A stretch of 64,000 nucleotides of DNA from Candidatus Melainabacteria bacterium (GCA_017307165.1 JAFKGK010000011.1:34669-98668); one strand, 5' to 3'; shown: positions 52,801 to 60,667, counted from the stretch's first letter. The notes: generated by a model from the sequence alone, not told the origin. Program-made: numbers and translations.

Positions 52801-55726
52801 CAGGTAATATTAATGCGCCAACGTGAGGAAGATTGCCCAGAACGGATAAATTTCGGCCACCAAGATCAAGAATATAAGCGTGAAATTGATCGGGGGAGTA
52901 ACGGGCGGCAAGGCTAGTAACCAGCGTTCGAATAAAAGTAGTTTTGCCGGATCCCGATGTACCAAAGACAACTGCATGTCCACGCGGAAGATCGACGGTA
53001 AAAGGCAACTGCTGAGCTGCATAAGGATTATCAACCAGGCCTATTACCGGGCGCATTGCGTATTTATCCCAGTCTAATTGGTCAGTCCAGCCGTTCTGAC
53101 CGTCCAGCCATTGATTAATAGCAGGATTAAGCGTCAGGGTTTCTTCTGGATCTTGTCCCATCGTTATCTGGTCAACCTTATTAAGGTACTGCTTCGCTGT
53201 AATCGTAGGTTGCGTTTGATCGGTTGAGATAAGCGGTTCGGACAGCGCCAGGTGCTTGGGTAAGAAAGCAGGCCAGGGAGCATGTTGCTCCTCATAATGG
53301 TTTTCACTTGCCATTTTATTAAAGATGGTAATGATGCTTTTGTATAGTTCCGGCGGAGCCTGTTCTTCTGTAAGCTCGTAATTACGACCCCCCCGATCCG
53401 GCCATATTACCGGAAGTACAGGATTATTAGTCGGATCAACAAATTTATCACCGGTATAGGCAGATTGAATAAGCTCAATCTCCTCGTTACCCACCTGTAA
53501 ATAACCTCGTCCTGGAATACTGGGTGGTAAGAAGGCAGCATCAGTCCGCCGGAGCATCTCCCGGCTCTCTCCTGGTGTCTCTACCCGTAAACAGATCCGG
53601 AACTTGATATTCGAGCGCATTTGATCGGTAACACCGCTGGGCCTCTGTGCTGCCAGAATCAAAGAAATGCCCTGCGCTCGTCCAACCCGTGTAATACTTT
53701 CAAGCTCGCCCTTAAATTCTGCCCGGTCAGCTATCATTTCGGCAAATTCATCAATGATGATAAACAGAAATGGATAGGGCTTGACGTGATGCAATCCTTT
53801 CTGTCGATATTCCACAATATTCTTGGTTTTTGTCTCAACATTAAGGGCCTGACGGCGTTTCATCTCTGCTTGAATAGCCGTAAACATACGGGTAACACCG
53901 TCAGGAGCGAGATTAGTTATAATATCGACACAATGGGGTAGCGCCACGAACTCACTAAATGCGCCGCCGCCTTTGTAGTCAACTAAAACAAAATTAAGTA
54001 CAGACGGGTCGTAATTCAAGGCCATACCGGTAATAAGCGAAATCAGAAGCTCTGATTTGCCTGAACCGGTACTACCAGCCACCATTCCATGAACGCCATC
54101 CCGCTTGGCTGAAAATACCAGGGAACGGGGTTTGTTACCTGCCATTAGACCCATTTTCACTCGAAGCCAGTTGCTATAGCGGGGTTCCTTGCTGGCCTGC
54201 CAGCGCCCCCATGCGTCTTGTTTAAGCTCCTGCAGGGTTTTATAAGCCATCAAGTCCAAAAATGGTACGGCGCTAGCCAGACTGGCCCCACTTCCCTCTC
54301 GGATAGCCAACTGCGATAAATTAAACGCCAGTAGAGTGGCTTGCTGGATATTAAAAGCGTCTGCCACCCCAACGTAATGATCACCGTTTAGTCCAATTTC
54401 AGCGAAACGAAAATGAAGCTTTTTATTGAATTGATTCTGGCTATTGGTAGCCGGGGCTGTATGGGCTACTTCTAATACCGCTTCGCACCCGCCTGGGATT
54501 TTACCTCGGTCAGGTACCAGAAATATTATGCTGGCCCCTAGTTGAGCACCTTCCTCAAGAAGTATGGAGATTGCAGCATCACTTTCGATATTCCGTAAAG
54601 GTGAATTTTTATCACCCAGATCGAGCAGGTCAACTACTACTACTAAATGCGGCAGGGTAACATCTCCCCGCTCCTCGTTTCCTTCATGCTCCTGCAAGCG
54701 AATTTTCCGTTGAGCAAGCTCTTTACGAATCCCTTCGAGAAATTTCTCAAGCTCACCTTCATTATCATCGTTAAACTCGTATGCGTCGGTATCTTCTTTT
54801 ATCTCACTTACAAAGCAATGATTGAGATTTTGTTCATGCCCTTTACAGTGTGGTAACGGTTTAGTCCACTCCCATTCATGACTTTTGTTAGCCAGCACAA
54901 AGAGGCGAGCGTCTGAGGGTGAATGAAACACTACGAAATGAGCCAGCAGAGTTCTGGCAAATCCATAAATTGCTTCAGGTCTACCGGCTATACCAAGCGC
55001 GTGGGTATAGGGAGTATAAAGAGATTCTTCCTTTTTTTCTTTTTTATTTTCATCCTCGTCATCATCTTCTTCAGCAGGTTTTCGAAGCGAAATAACTACC
55101 GGCACATCGGTAACAAACCGGGAGTCAGCATCAAGTTTTAGAGCTGCTCGCGTAAGTTGGCTACTTCGATCCTCGGTGTGGCCTTTCAGAGAATAGGTAA
55201 CCGTAGATGGTAAGGTACCGATACCAAGTCGAACAAAGCCAAAGTCGGCATCGCTCGTACGTCTTTCCCACAAACGGGCTATGGGTCTCTGTATTTCTCC
55301 AAACTTTACAGCTTCGCCGTTCGCTTGCACCACAATAGATTGAAGTTCATTTATATCAGGGTAATTATGTACATAAAAACGCCGTTGCAGGTCATGCCAG
55401 GTATGCATTTCCTTATTTAGCTCAATAAGACGACTTTCATAAGCCTTTTCAGCTTCAAAAATTTTCTGGCGTTCTTTGCTATAACTATATAGTGAGAAGG
55501 TAACTGAAGCTACTATTGATAACACCATTGGTATTATCAACAAAAGACCACCTGAGCCAGAACCCAGAACAGATACAAGTATAAAACCAAGCACAGTTAT
55601 AACTGGAACGCCAATCTGAAGCAGCCGAATCCAGGTCTGATCTTCTTTGGTCGGCGGTTCTGGAATTTCAAATTCATTAAACGGTAATTCTGGTTGGATG
55701 CGTGGTGGACGATCTATATAATTCAT
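46856..55726 (-). CDS. essC: Giant EssC/FtsK-type T7SS ATPase with seven P-loop domains
   Basis: A 2956-residue membrane ATPase that would power T7SS export. Two N-terminal transmembrane helices (about 28-80: VPVITVLGFILVSVL, then IIPMVLSIVASVTFSLYSY) precede an N-terminal domain. Seven FtsK-like domains follow, with Walker A lysines at 557, 928, 1260, 1626, 1958, 2304 and 2611. Domains 1, 3 and 5 carry GSGKS and an acidic DE(F/Y)AE Walker B. Domains 2, 4 and 6, plus the last, carry GKT but DN in place of DE. Pairs 1-2, 3-4 and 5-6 repeat with a period near 700 residues, so three D1-D2 modules and a terminal D3-like domain are present. Standard EssC (~1480 residues) has three domains and fused FHA; here FHA is separate. 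It heads the operon with two FHA proteins. Confidence 0.95.
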   Translation of the reverse strand: MNYIDRPPRIQPELPFNEFEIPEPPTKEDQTWIRLLQIGVPVITVLGFILVSVLGSGSGGLLLIIPMVLSIVASVTFSLYSYSKERQKIFEAEKAYESRLIELNKEMHTWHDLQRRFYVHNYPDINELQSIVVQANGEAVKFGEIQRPIARLWERRTSDADFGFVRLGIGTLPSTVTYSLKGHTEDRSSQLTRAALKLDADSRFVTDVPVVISLRKPAEEDDDEDENKKEKKEESLYTPYTHALGIAGRPEAIYGFARTLLAHFVVFHSPSDARLFVLANKSHEWEWTKPLPHCKGHEQNLNHCFVSEIKEDTDAYEFNDDNEGELEKFLEGIRKELAQRKIRLQEHEGNEERGDVTLPHLVVVVDLLDLGDKNSPLRNIESDAAISILLEEGAQLGASIIFLVPDRGKIPGGCEAVLEVAHTAPATNSQNQFNKKLHFRFAEIGLNGDHYVGVADAFNIQQATLLAFNLSQLAIREGSGASLASAVPFLDLMAYKTLQELKQDAWGRWQASKEPRYSNWLRVKMGLMAGNKPRSLVFSAKRDGVHGMVAGSTGSGKSELLISLITGMALNYDPSVLNFVLVDYKGGGAFSEFVALPHCVDIITNLAPDGVTRMFTAIQAEMKRRQALNVETKTKNIVEYRQKGLHHVKPYPFLFIIIDEFAEMIADRAEFKGELESITRVGRAQGISLILAAQRPSGVTDQMRSNIKFRICLRVETPGESREMLRRTDAAFLPPSIPGRGYLQVGNEEIELIQSAYTGDKFVDPTNNPVLPVIWPDRGGRNYELTEEQAPPELYKSIITIFNKMASENHYEEQHAPWPAFLPKHLALSEPLISTDQTQPTITAKQYLNKVDQITMGQDPEETLTLNPAINQWLDGQNGWTDQLDWDKYAMRPVIGLVDNPYAAQQLPFTVDLPRGHAVVFGTSGSGKTTFIRTLVTSLAARYSPDQFHAYILDLGGRNLSVLGNLPHVGALILPDEEGYQERVQQVIREINNIVEKRKNALSLARVTDVYQYNQQNPEQPLPPILVAIDNFIEFIETFGVEKDNVESILTGLITLARQSKSYAVHFLISVNRLGDLSTQLFSIFTERFALRLADSTEYRSLVGSSVPEIGDIPGRGYTQLDGYALSFQVAIPIALRQDNKAEPTNELKELDLLVQQICNYVDKSGQQYNLPVKVGSLPKSILDKKLIADKHMLKLDASFLEGLYSSTSQEWNNSIDPAKCDWLSVLIGVSSGNKPRKLKLEAKEDGVHGMVAGGTGSGKSELLMTLIVNLALGYNPDILNFVLVDYKGGGAFKPFEKLPHVVDSLTNLNKSAVRRMFTSIIAEMNRRAQLNTATLTANIVEYHQKNYHNTHAPYPHLLIIIDEFAEMISDSPEFGQALNSITRLGRAQGVYLLLAAQRPVGVSDQMRANIKYRICLRVEGADTSREMLRRSDAAFLPNGMPGRGYLQIGNNDIELIQVAYAGENYDYAPLTERGDKPKFFEIVVQLCNDLEARFKKDKLSIPQKKLTGAQQLSDKDPSGLEIPRRPWPEALPSTLEFSYNMVAKYVDQDSQQLMKLDQNKPLMINPYINDWLSGSGSWPSKSWSKRAMEAVVGLVDDPNSAHQLPLTVDFKRGHVVIFGASGWGKTTFLRSMVLSLASTHSPDEVNFHILDLGGRNLEVLKDFPQVGTIIVPDERGYEERVQQLLRELNDEIDRRKKIFGALTLYQYNARPDVTTKCPAIVVIIDNFAEYIESFGTNAQPDDANNLFNILVTLIRQAKAYGLHFVITANRLNLLSSKLYSLFTERFTLRLSDPGDYVGIVGSNMPDIEEISGRGYVRVGRMALNFQVAVIPGAIDEEGRVGKEVEQIQQLGQQMQSYLSRSGNSYSEPLRISALPDSSSFRTILARNDNISLEDGTFIDSLKESTIAHWAFNGSAEHANWLQVPLGIASGNRIRTLSLEAKRDGVHGMIAGGTGSGKSELLMTLIVSLALRYSPDILNFLLVDYKGGGAFKPFDDLPHCVDIVTNLNKAAVARMFTAINAEIRRRQELNVRTNTKDIIDYRRKGLHLTGEQYPHLFIIIDEYAEMISDNSAYLNELESITRVGRAQGVNLVLASQQPKGVTDQMRANIKFRLCLRVEQADTSRELLRRPDAAFLPNGIPGRGYLQVGNENIELIQVSYTGEKQPDDRVQTTLWPDRDQDNIESSDGEPPRLFDMAVQLALELVNGKKAPKPWPAFLPDRFSLESAMVDAKNNTTFTLQSTVTDWINGETELLWNADSLEKGQYNSLSAITGLLDDPMEATQEPLVFDLSRNHLVVLGDSGMGKTSLLRTILISLTAEHSPDELHVYVLDLGGRNFRSFEELPHVGAVVSVTEENFEMRFNRLLDYLSKTISSRQQIISAAEASSFSDYNTRFSEQALPTIVVMIDNFAEMAVQIREENFDTLLENRIIPLVRSALSAGVIFVVTANIPTNLPNRLYGLFSERITFKQTDTDRYLDIVGRGAVEIGDIPGRGYIRRDRKVLLFQTALPLGHFDKDGRLKAVEADDIRLLSTHMAETLKARGRKTAPPATLQALPAEISLSKLLQMAESNKSDKSDKVEAIVGQQVDLSLVQIDLKKVGQHFMVVGPPLSGKTTLLYNYTLSLASRYAPSQAKFVLIDTQGKFFNYGGILSLDSLPHVLECISEINQVEELLPKIKAECETLSAKNNNTSLFVIIDNFDELNEEIGQRPFARELAGLLRRYGRDGLHFIISTMPRADTSVLKQRISSSRYGISLRNRDALEVLSPSLRTPAALRDKELPLGRGFIIESGQATMIQCANPYSEESEVMLLGGQPEEDRRSKALDKWVANIRDKYLNQHARWASTSSSESDGNTVHTGNGTSPMVSAKAKRMLGILQSGMRKELEELQGENGNGTLLTLQLVLQDVNKWNDETVLTGLLRELYVKQSGVTGPLEEVIRGLASGMDADGLMSNFEGNTEA

Positions 55727-55800
55727 GTTTATCTAAAGTATTTTCTAGTTAATAAAGCAGATTAGACCTTGACAGACTCGTTATAACTTAATAGAGTGTG

Positions 55801-55838
55801 ATTAGTCTAACATAACACAATTAGTCAAACATAATACA
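55801..55838. repeat. Tandem 19-bp direct repeat in the divergent T7SS promoter
   Basis: ATTAGTCTAACATAACACA (55801-55819) is followed directly by ATTAGTCAAACATAATACA (55820-55838), differing at two positions. It lies between essC (minus) and the pseudokinase gene (plus), immediately before the latter's ribosome binding site. It may bind a regulator or be a duplicated promoter element. Confidence 0.55.
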
Positions 55839-55851
55839 AAAGGAATTAGCT

Positions 55852-56952
55852 TTGAAACAAATTTGCCTGCAATGTGAGCGTTCTTCAACAGACAGTAACC
55901 TCTTTTGTCATGAAGCCTCGTGCCCTGCGGAGATGTCTCCACATATTCTTGAATACGGTGAGTTGCTCGGCGATATTGAGATTATTCGCCTGGTTACTGT
56001 CCTGCGTTCCGCAACACTTTACGAGGCGCAAGTTAATAAAAAGAAAATCATGCTGAAAGTTGCCCATCCAGGGCCAGAGCATACCAATCGTATCAAGCGG
56101 GAGGTCAGTTTTCTACAGGAAATTGCGGGTAAAAAACAATATAACAAATATAACAGCGGTTTACCCAGGCTGATCCCTCCTTATAGCAACAAATCAGGCA
56201 CCGAAGGCTATGGCAAGGCCATGTTTAAAGGAAACTTACTCTACTTCTTCCTGTTTGAATACTTTGAAGGCGAACCACTAAGGGATAGCTTAATTAAAAA
56301 CCCCCAGTTATGGGTTTACCACATTGGATGGCTCGAGATAAATCTGGCTCGTACAGTTGCCCTCATGCATAGCATAGGGATTTTGCACTGCGGTCTCTGC
56401 CCGGAATCGATTCTGGTCCGTTTTGAGGGAGACCCGGCTGTACCTACCATCTTGCTTATTGACCTGGGTATTGTAAGTACTCCCGACAACATTATAAATT
56501 TCTGGTATAAAGATGCTGTTCTTCCCGCCTATACTGCCCCAGAGTTGCTTGGGAAAAGACCTTACGCCGATTACCGTACTGATGTATACGGCGTGGGACT
56601 TATTCTTTACGAATTATTGATCGGACAACCGGCCTTTCCTTTCCGGTTATCTAATGATTCTGAGGTTTATGAAGCTGTAAGAGCGAACCGCCGCGTACCT
56701 ATGAACCGGATTGAGGATGTGAGGCCTGCTGCCATTCTGGCAATCAGGTTTACCATGCCAAACCCTTCAGAGAGACCAAACAACGTTGCGGATGCACTTA
56801 AAGAGTTACTGAGTACGGCTTTTGAAGACACGCCAGAAACAAAACGCAATCGGGGGTTAAGCCCACGGACCGCGTTTATGCTTCTGGCTATCCTGCTCAT
56901 AACTGCAATTGTTATTACAATCCTGCTAAACGTCGTTTTATCCAGGGTTTAG
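55852..56952 (+). CDS. Membrane-anchored pseudokinase with zinc-ribbon, EssB/YukC-like
   Basis: A 366-residue protein starting at TTG with AAAAGGAA upstream. Cysteines 5, 8, 19 and 24 form a short zinc-ribbon-like start (CLQCE, then CHEASC). A protein-kinase fold follows (about 35-325): the ATP-site lysine is in IMLKVA, but the HRD motif is changed to HCG in GILHCGLCPESILV and DFG to DLG (LLIDLGIV). The glycine loop is poor. APE (YTAPELLGK) and the late kinase helices remain. A C-terminal transmembrane helix (FMLLAILLITAIVITILLNVVL) ends the protein. EssB/YukC in firmicute T7SS are also membrane-anchored pseudokinase-fold proteins, so it may be their counterpart. It is divergent from essC and convergent with the WXG100 genes. 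Confidence 0.75.
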   Translation: MKQICLQCERSSTDSNLFCHEASCPAEMSPHILEYGELLGDIEIIRLVTVLRSATLYEAQVNKKKIMLKVAHPGPEHTNRIKREVSFLQEIAGKKQYNKYNSGLPRLIPPYSNKSGTEGYGKAMFKGNLLYFFLFEYFEGEPLRDSLIKNPQLWVYHIGWLEINLARTVALMHSIGILHCGLCPESILVRFEGDPAVPTILLIDLGIVSTPDNIINFWYKDAVLPAYTAPELLGKRPYADYRTDVYGVGLILYELLIGQPAFPFRLSNDSEVYEAVRANRRVPMNRIEDVRPAAILAIRFTMPNPSERPNNVADALKELLSTAFEDTPETKRNRGLSPRTAFMLLAILLITAIVITILLNVVLSRV

Positions 56953-56997
56953 CTTAAAAACCCTGCCTCATAGATAGGAGCCAGTGGCCGGCTATGC

Positions 56998-57300
56998 TTA
57001 CAGACCGGTCATGAATAAATTGGATGCTTCCATGTCACCATTTTGAAAGGCTTCAACCGATTTAGTTACTGCCTGGCTTAACTTTTCGGTCTTGTCAGCC
57101 ATATCATCAATTCGTGGCCTGTAAGTGTCAATCCAAACTATAGCGGCCGCTCCGACCAGACCGGTAAAAATGTTCGATTTTAACGCCATGCTGATAACCT
57201 GAAGCGTTTTAGAGCAAGTACTCAGTACCGTGCTAATAGTATCAAGAGATTTAGCCATTGCCTGAACTTCCGGCACCTTCATATCAACTACGTCTGCCAT
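56998..57300 (-). CDS. WXG100-like protein 4 (no WXG motif)
   Basis: A 100-residue small helical protein (MADVVDMKVPEVQAMAKSLD, then CSKTLQVISMALKSNIFTGL and ARRLIDD-like helix after a hinge). The helix-turn-helix hairpin size matches WXG100 proteins, but no WxG is at the hinge (a FTGLVGAAAIVW stretch replaces it). It is the last gene of the four-gene WXG operon. It may be a chaperone or partner for the canonical members. Confidence 0.6.
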   Translation of the reverse strand: MADVVDMKVPEVQAMAKSLDTISTVLSTCSKTLQVISMALKSNIFTGLVGAAAIVWIDTYRPRIDDMADKTEKLSQAVTKSVEAFQNGDMEASNLFMTGL

Positions 57301-57363
57301 TACATACCTCCATGTTAATTTTTACTTAAATGAATAGAATTACAATACTGCTACAGTGTAAAC

Positions 57364-57690
57364 CTACTTGAAGAAATTAAAGGGTTCCTCGAGGTTCTTG
57401 GCTAGACCGGCTACTTTCTGATCAGCCTGCTGTATTGTGTCGCGCGATTTTCCGATATTAGTATGATACAACGTGGCCGCCTGGTTCATCTTTTGAAGTT
57501 TAGGCGTTGCAATGGACATAAGCTGATTTACAAAAGCATCGGCACCATCACCCTTCCATGCACCGCCTACGACTTGCTGAGCCATCGCTGCTATGGGTGC
57601 TAACGCCGCTTGCTCTACGGTCTGAACTACTTGCCTGATTCCTGCAATAGAACTTTCAACCTGACCAAAAATCATGCTGAGAAAACTCAT
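57364..57690 (-). CDS. WXG100-family T7SS protein 3
   Basis: A 108-residue protein with the WxG motif at GAWKGDGADAF. It is preceded by an Ala/Gln/Val-rich helix (IRQVVQTVEQAALAPIAAMAQ) and followed by a long helix (MNQAATLYHTNIGKSRDTI). The ATG at 57690 is preferred because the upstream in-frame MEV codons contain its GGAGG ribosome binding site. It has an unusually hydrophobic N-terminus (MSFLSMIFGQV). It would be exported by the EssC-type system as part of a dimer. Confidence 0.78.
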   Translation of the reverse strand: MSFLSMIFGQVESSIAGIRQVVQTVEQAALAPIAAMAQQVVGGAWKGDGADAFVNQLMSIATPKLQKMNQAATLYHTNIGKSRDTIQQADQKVAGLAKNLEEPFNFFK

Positions 57691-57888
57691 AATTACCTCC
57701 ATGGTTTATATTTAGATTCAGGCATTAAGGGTTAAACTTTGTTTGTGAAAATAAACTTTTACTAAGCCCGTTAATGCCGGATCCGTTAATCTGTAATGCT
57801 TAGCTCACTGAAAGATAAGATGGGCTACTCTATTTTGACCCGCATAAATAACTAACAGTAGATCAACCGAGAGTAGCTTAATGCAATC

Positions 57889-58197
57889 CTAACCAACACT
57901 TTTGTTTGCCGAAGCGGCACTACTATCGGCCGCCTGCATATCTTTAATCGCATTATTCACATCGCCTGCTTCTTCTTCCATTTTTTGGATGAACTTATCC
58001 AGGTTCTTGAGAAATACTTCTCGGATAGCATGAACGTAAGCCTCACCACCCGTACCGAGCATGGCACCACCCTCAAGATCGGAAGCTATCTTTGTCATCG
58101 CCTGCTTAACACCTTCAAGCTCCTCCTTGCCGGCCTTAAAGGCAGAGGCCATTTTGTCAGCTTTTGCGTAATCTAGTTTTATCTCGTCGTTAGCCAT
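57889..58197 (-). CDS. WXG100-like T7SS protein 2
   Basis: A 102-residue, two-helix protein (KADKMASAFKAGKEELEGVKQ before the hinge, and FLKNLDKFIQKMEEEAGDV after it). The hinge motif is LGTGGEAY in place of WxG. The length matches the family. It follows WXG100 protein 1 by 27 bases, and an intergenic stretch of about 200 bases separates it from protein 3. Confidence 0.72.
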   Translation of the reverse strand: MANDEIKLDYAKADKMASAFKAGKEELEGVKQAMTKIASDLEGGAMLGTGGEAYVHAIREVFLKNLDKFIQKMEEEAGDVNNAIKDMQAADSSAASANKSVG

Positions 58198-58224
58198 TGT
58201 TTTCTCCTTTGCTTGCTATTTAAC

Positions 58225-58539
58225 CTAAAACTGTATCTGGATGCTAATAATGAGGTTGTTGCCTTCCTCCTCCGCCTGCTTGAAAGTCTCCGCCATCTGC
58301 TTGGTAGTACTCGAAGCCTGAGTCAGAGCGTCTTTCATCTTGCCTAGCATAGGAAAGATCCTCTGATCCATTTCTTGTTTGAATTGATCAGCACCCTTAC
58401 CTTTCCACCCGTCAGGAACAAGCTCCTCATAGGGGCCTTTTAATTTGTTATTCACATCTTCAACGGCCTGAGCCTGTTGATTTAATTGACTAACGATTTG
58501 GTCTAACTGCTCGTATTGCGCTTGTACTTTGTCAGCCAT
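58225..58539 (-). CDS. WXG100-family T7SS protein 1
   Basis: A 104-residue ESAT-6-like protein. The canonical hinge is GWKGKGADQF. The N-terminal helix (QLDQIVSQLNQQAQAVEDVN) and the C-terminal helix (MLGKMKDALTQASSTTKQMA) are amphipathic. It is the first gene of the WXG operon. TTGAAG and TGATAA boxes spaced 17 bases (about 58593-58565) may be its promoter. It would form head-to-tail dimers with another WXG100 protein and be exported. Confidence 0.82.
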   Translation of the reverse strand: MADKVQAQYEQLDQIVSQLNQQAQAVEDVNNKLKGPYEELVPDGWKGKGADQFKQEMDQRIFPMLGKMKDALTQASSTTKQMAETFKQAEEEGNNLIISIQIQF

Positions 58540-59289
58540 CGTTCAATTCTCCTATTATTATCAGTTATATATTCGAATTGCTTCAAAAGCTATAACCGAT
58601 AATGCTTTGTGTAATTAAAATGGTTTTGGTTATCCATCACCAGGTAAATAGAATAACTAAGAAACCCAGTGAGTTATGGACTTAATGCCTGGATAACTTT
58701 TCAGTTAACTCATGTACCATCGGGTACGTAAGTTCCCTTTTACTTCCGTAATTTTTTAAGTAAGAATTGTTTGCGTTTGCTAAGTTGTTACTTAGCCGAT
58801 GAATAAAGGTTACATTAAAAAATGAGGTGCGTCAAGAGTTTAAAATCGGATTTTAGTGTTAACTTTATCACACTCCTGGATTTTGTCAGCCTGTTATCGT
58901 GAATGCTAGAGTTGGTTCTGTTATGGCTTAAAAGTCAAACGATAGCCTCAGTATAAGCCCATTATTTGGTAGATTTAGAATTTGAACCCTCCTTTAACAA
59001 AACCTTTTCCATCTGTAGTACATTAAGTTTGTGTATTGTCAAGGTACGGATAATCGAGAAGGAATTACAGTTTTTAGGTCTAACCAAAGGTTGGAAACCC
59101 ACCAGAATCGGAGCAAGAATGTTTCATTTACTCACTTTTGTAATTCTAGCCCATCAGTTTTGACCGCTTCATGACACTTTTTCAGGTGTGGTATCACCCA
59201 AACCAGGTTTTAATGAACCACCAGGGTTACAATTAATATAAATGCATTAAGGGTAAATTTTTTCTAGAATGCTAACGATATTGGTTTGA
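58540..59289. other. Non-coding stretch upstream of the WXG operon
   Basis: About 750 bases. Apart from the promoter region of the WXG genes at its left end, no gene, RNA or repeat was recognised. Confidence 0.35.
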
Positions 59290-59519
59290 ACTAAACATGT
59301 TGGTATTACATCTCATCCTACTGATGAATGGACCGCCCAACAACTCCGAGAGGCGAACCCATTTGAGCAGCGACCAAAGTATTTGATTCGAGAAAATGAT
59401 GCAAAATTTGGATCTAAATTTAAGCAAGTAGCCGAAGGAGTTGGCATCGAAGTGTAAAAATACTCCCATTAAAGCTCCAAATGCGAATGCAAATTGTGAG
59501 CGCCTGATGGGTCGTCCTG
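59290..59519 (+). pseudogene. Integrase-core (rve) transposase fragment
   Basis: The plus-strand frame reads HVGITSHPTDEWTAQQLREA, then YLIRENDAKFGSKFKQVAEG and GIEV, where a TAA in the shifted frame appears. The next frame continues TPIKAPNANANCERLMG. This is the middle of an rve-type transposase (DND..KFG, then P.AN..CER). A frameshift at about 59455 and truncation at both ends make it inactive. It stops at the 25-bp repeat at 59513. Confidence 0.75.
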
Positions 59520-59537
59520 GCTACTTCCGTCATCCGA
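59513..59537. repeat. 25-bp repeat, left copy near the formamidase
   Basis: CGTCCTGGCTACTTCCGTCA and the next five bases match the left arm at 60864-60888 in 22 of 25 positions. It lies where the integrase fragment ends. Confidence 0.55.
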
Positions 59538-59604
59538 GCTCGGACAGCCCAGGTACCCAGAACAGGCCTAATGGTTATTAAGACCTTTTCAATTGGTCGA
59601 AAGG

Positions 59605-59632
59605 TTGCGGTCGCTGTCGCTCTATCTATAAT
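59605..59632 (+). promoter_or_regulatory. Candidate promoter for the formamidase gene
   Basis: TTGCGG and a perfect TATAAT are separated by 16 bases. The -10 box lies about 88 bases before the ATG. A TTGACA at 59667-59672 without a good -10 is an alternative. Confidence 0.35.
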
Positions 59633-59719
59633 ATGAGCGGGGCTGATACTATTCACACACTTTGAATTGACACATACCAAAGGAAGCCGAGAGAAAAAGG
59701 GAAATGGGAAGGAGTTACT

Positions 59720-60667
59720 ATGACTACTGAGATTAAAACTTACCATCTGGGAGATGAGCAAGTTTATGCCAAATGGGACAATAGCCTTGGTCCGTTACTT
59801 ACCGTCCGCTCCGGCGAAATTGTAGAGATGGAAACCAGAGAGGCTTCTGACGGGCAACTCGCTCTGGAAGCGGATTTAGCGGTACTTAGGAACCTTGACT
59901 TCAGCCGCATTCACCCTCTTACTGGCCCTGTGGCGGTTGAAGACGCTGAGCCAGGAGACGTGGTTGAGCTGGAAGTTCTTGATTTGAAGCCCAAGGGTTG
60001 GGGCTGGACGGCTATTATTCCTGGTTTCAGCTTGCTAGCAGAGGATTTTACCACGCCTCACCTTGTGACATGGAATTTGACCAAGGGTGACACAGCTACT
60101 TTTGGCTCTACTGGCATAACTATTCCGCTTGACCCTTTTATGGGGGTTATGGGAGTAGCCCCAAAGGAATCCGGAGTTTTAAACACCATCCCACCCCGCC
60201 AGAACGGGGGGAATGTTGATATTAAGCAGCTTACCAAAGGTAGCCGGATCAAACTCCCGGTTCTTTACCCCGGAGCTTTAATTTCGCTTGGTGATGGGCA
60301 TGCCGCTCAAGGAGATGGGGAAGTATGCGGAACGGCCATCGAATGCCCAATGACGGTCACCTTCAAGGTGACTTTGCATAAAAATCAGCCGCTCCAGGAG
60401 TTGCAGTTCTTCACTTACGGCAGCCGGATGGATAAAACCAACCGAAGGGGCTATTACGTTACCACCGCTCACGGCCCTGATCTAATGGAATCTACCAAAA
60501 ATTGCATCCGCTACATGATTGATTACCTGGGCCGCACCTACCAGCTTTCCCCGGAAGACGCTTATGTGCTTTGCAGCGTAGCGGTTGACCTGAAGATAAG
60601 CGAAGTAGTGGACGCGCCTAACTGGATTGTGTCGGCCTTTTTGCCGCAGGATATTTTCCCCGGCTAG
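59720..60667 (+). CDS. fmdA: Acetamidase/formamidase family protein
   Basis: A 315-residue amidase of the FmdA/AmdA family, which hydrolyses formamide, acetamide or small amides to acids and ammonia without the amidase-signature Ser-Lys motif. Family blocks are DEQVYAKWDNSLGPLLTVRS, then the GPVAVEDAEPGDVVELEVLD and a metal-site-like HAAQGDGEVCGTAIE. It has a GGAAGGAG ribosome binding site 6 bases before the ATG. It is isolated between an integrase fragment and a decapitated dehydrogenase, both cut at copies of a 25-bp repeat. It may have arrived as cargo of a mobile element. Confidence 0.87.
   Translation: MTTEIKTYHLGDEQVYAKWDNSLGPLLTVRSGEIVEMETREASDGQLALEADLAVLRNLDFSRIHPLTGPVAVEDAEPGDVVELEVLDLKPKGWGWTAIIPGFSLLAEDFTTPHLVTWNLTKGDTATFGSTGITIPLDPFMGVMGVAPKESGVLNTIPPRQNGGNVDIKQLTKGSRIKLPVLYPGALISLGDGHAAQGDGEVCGTAIECPMTVTFKVTLHKNQPLQELQFFTYGSRMDKTNRRGYYVTTAHGPDLMESTKNCIRYMIDYLGRTYQLSPEDAYVLCSVAVDLKISEVVDAPNWIVSAFLPQDIFPG

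Noticed and set aside
58966..59163. Short plus-strand frame upstream of the WXG genes
   Set aside because: No ribosome binding site, no recognisable motif and a biased, low-complexity composition.
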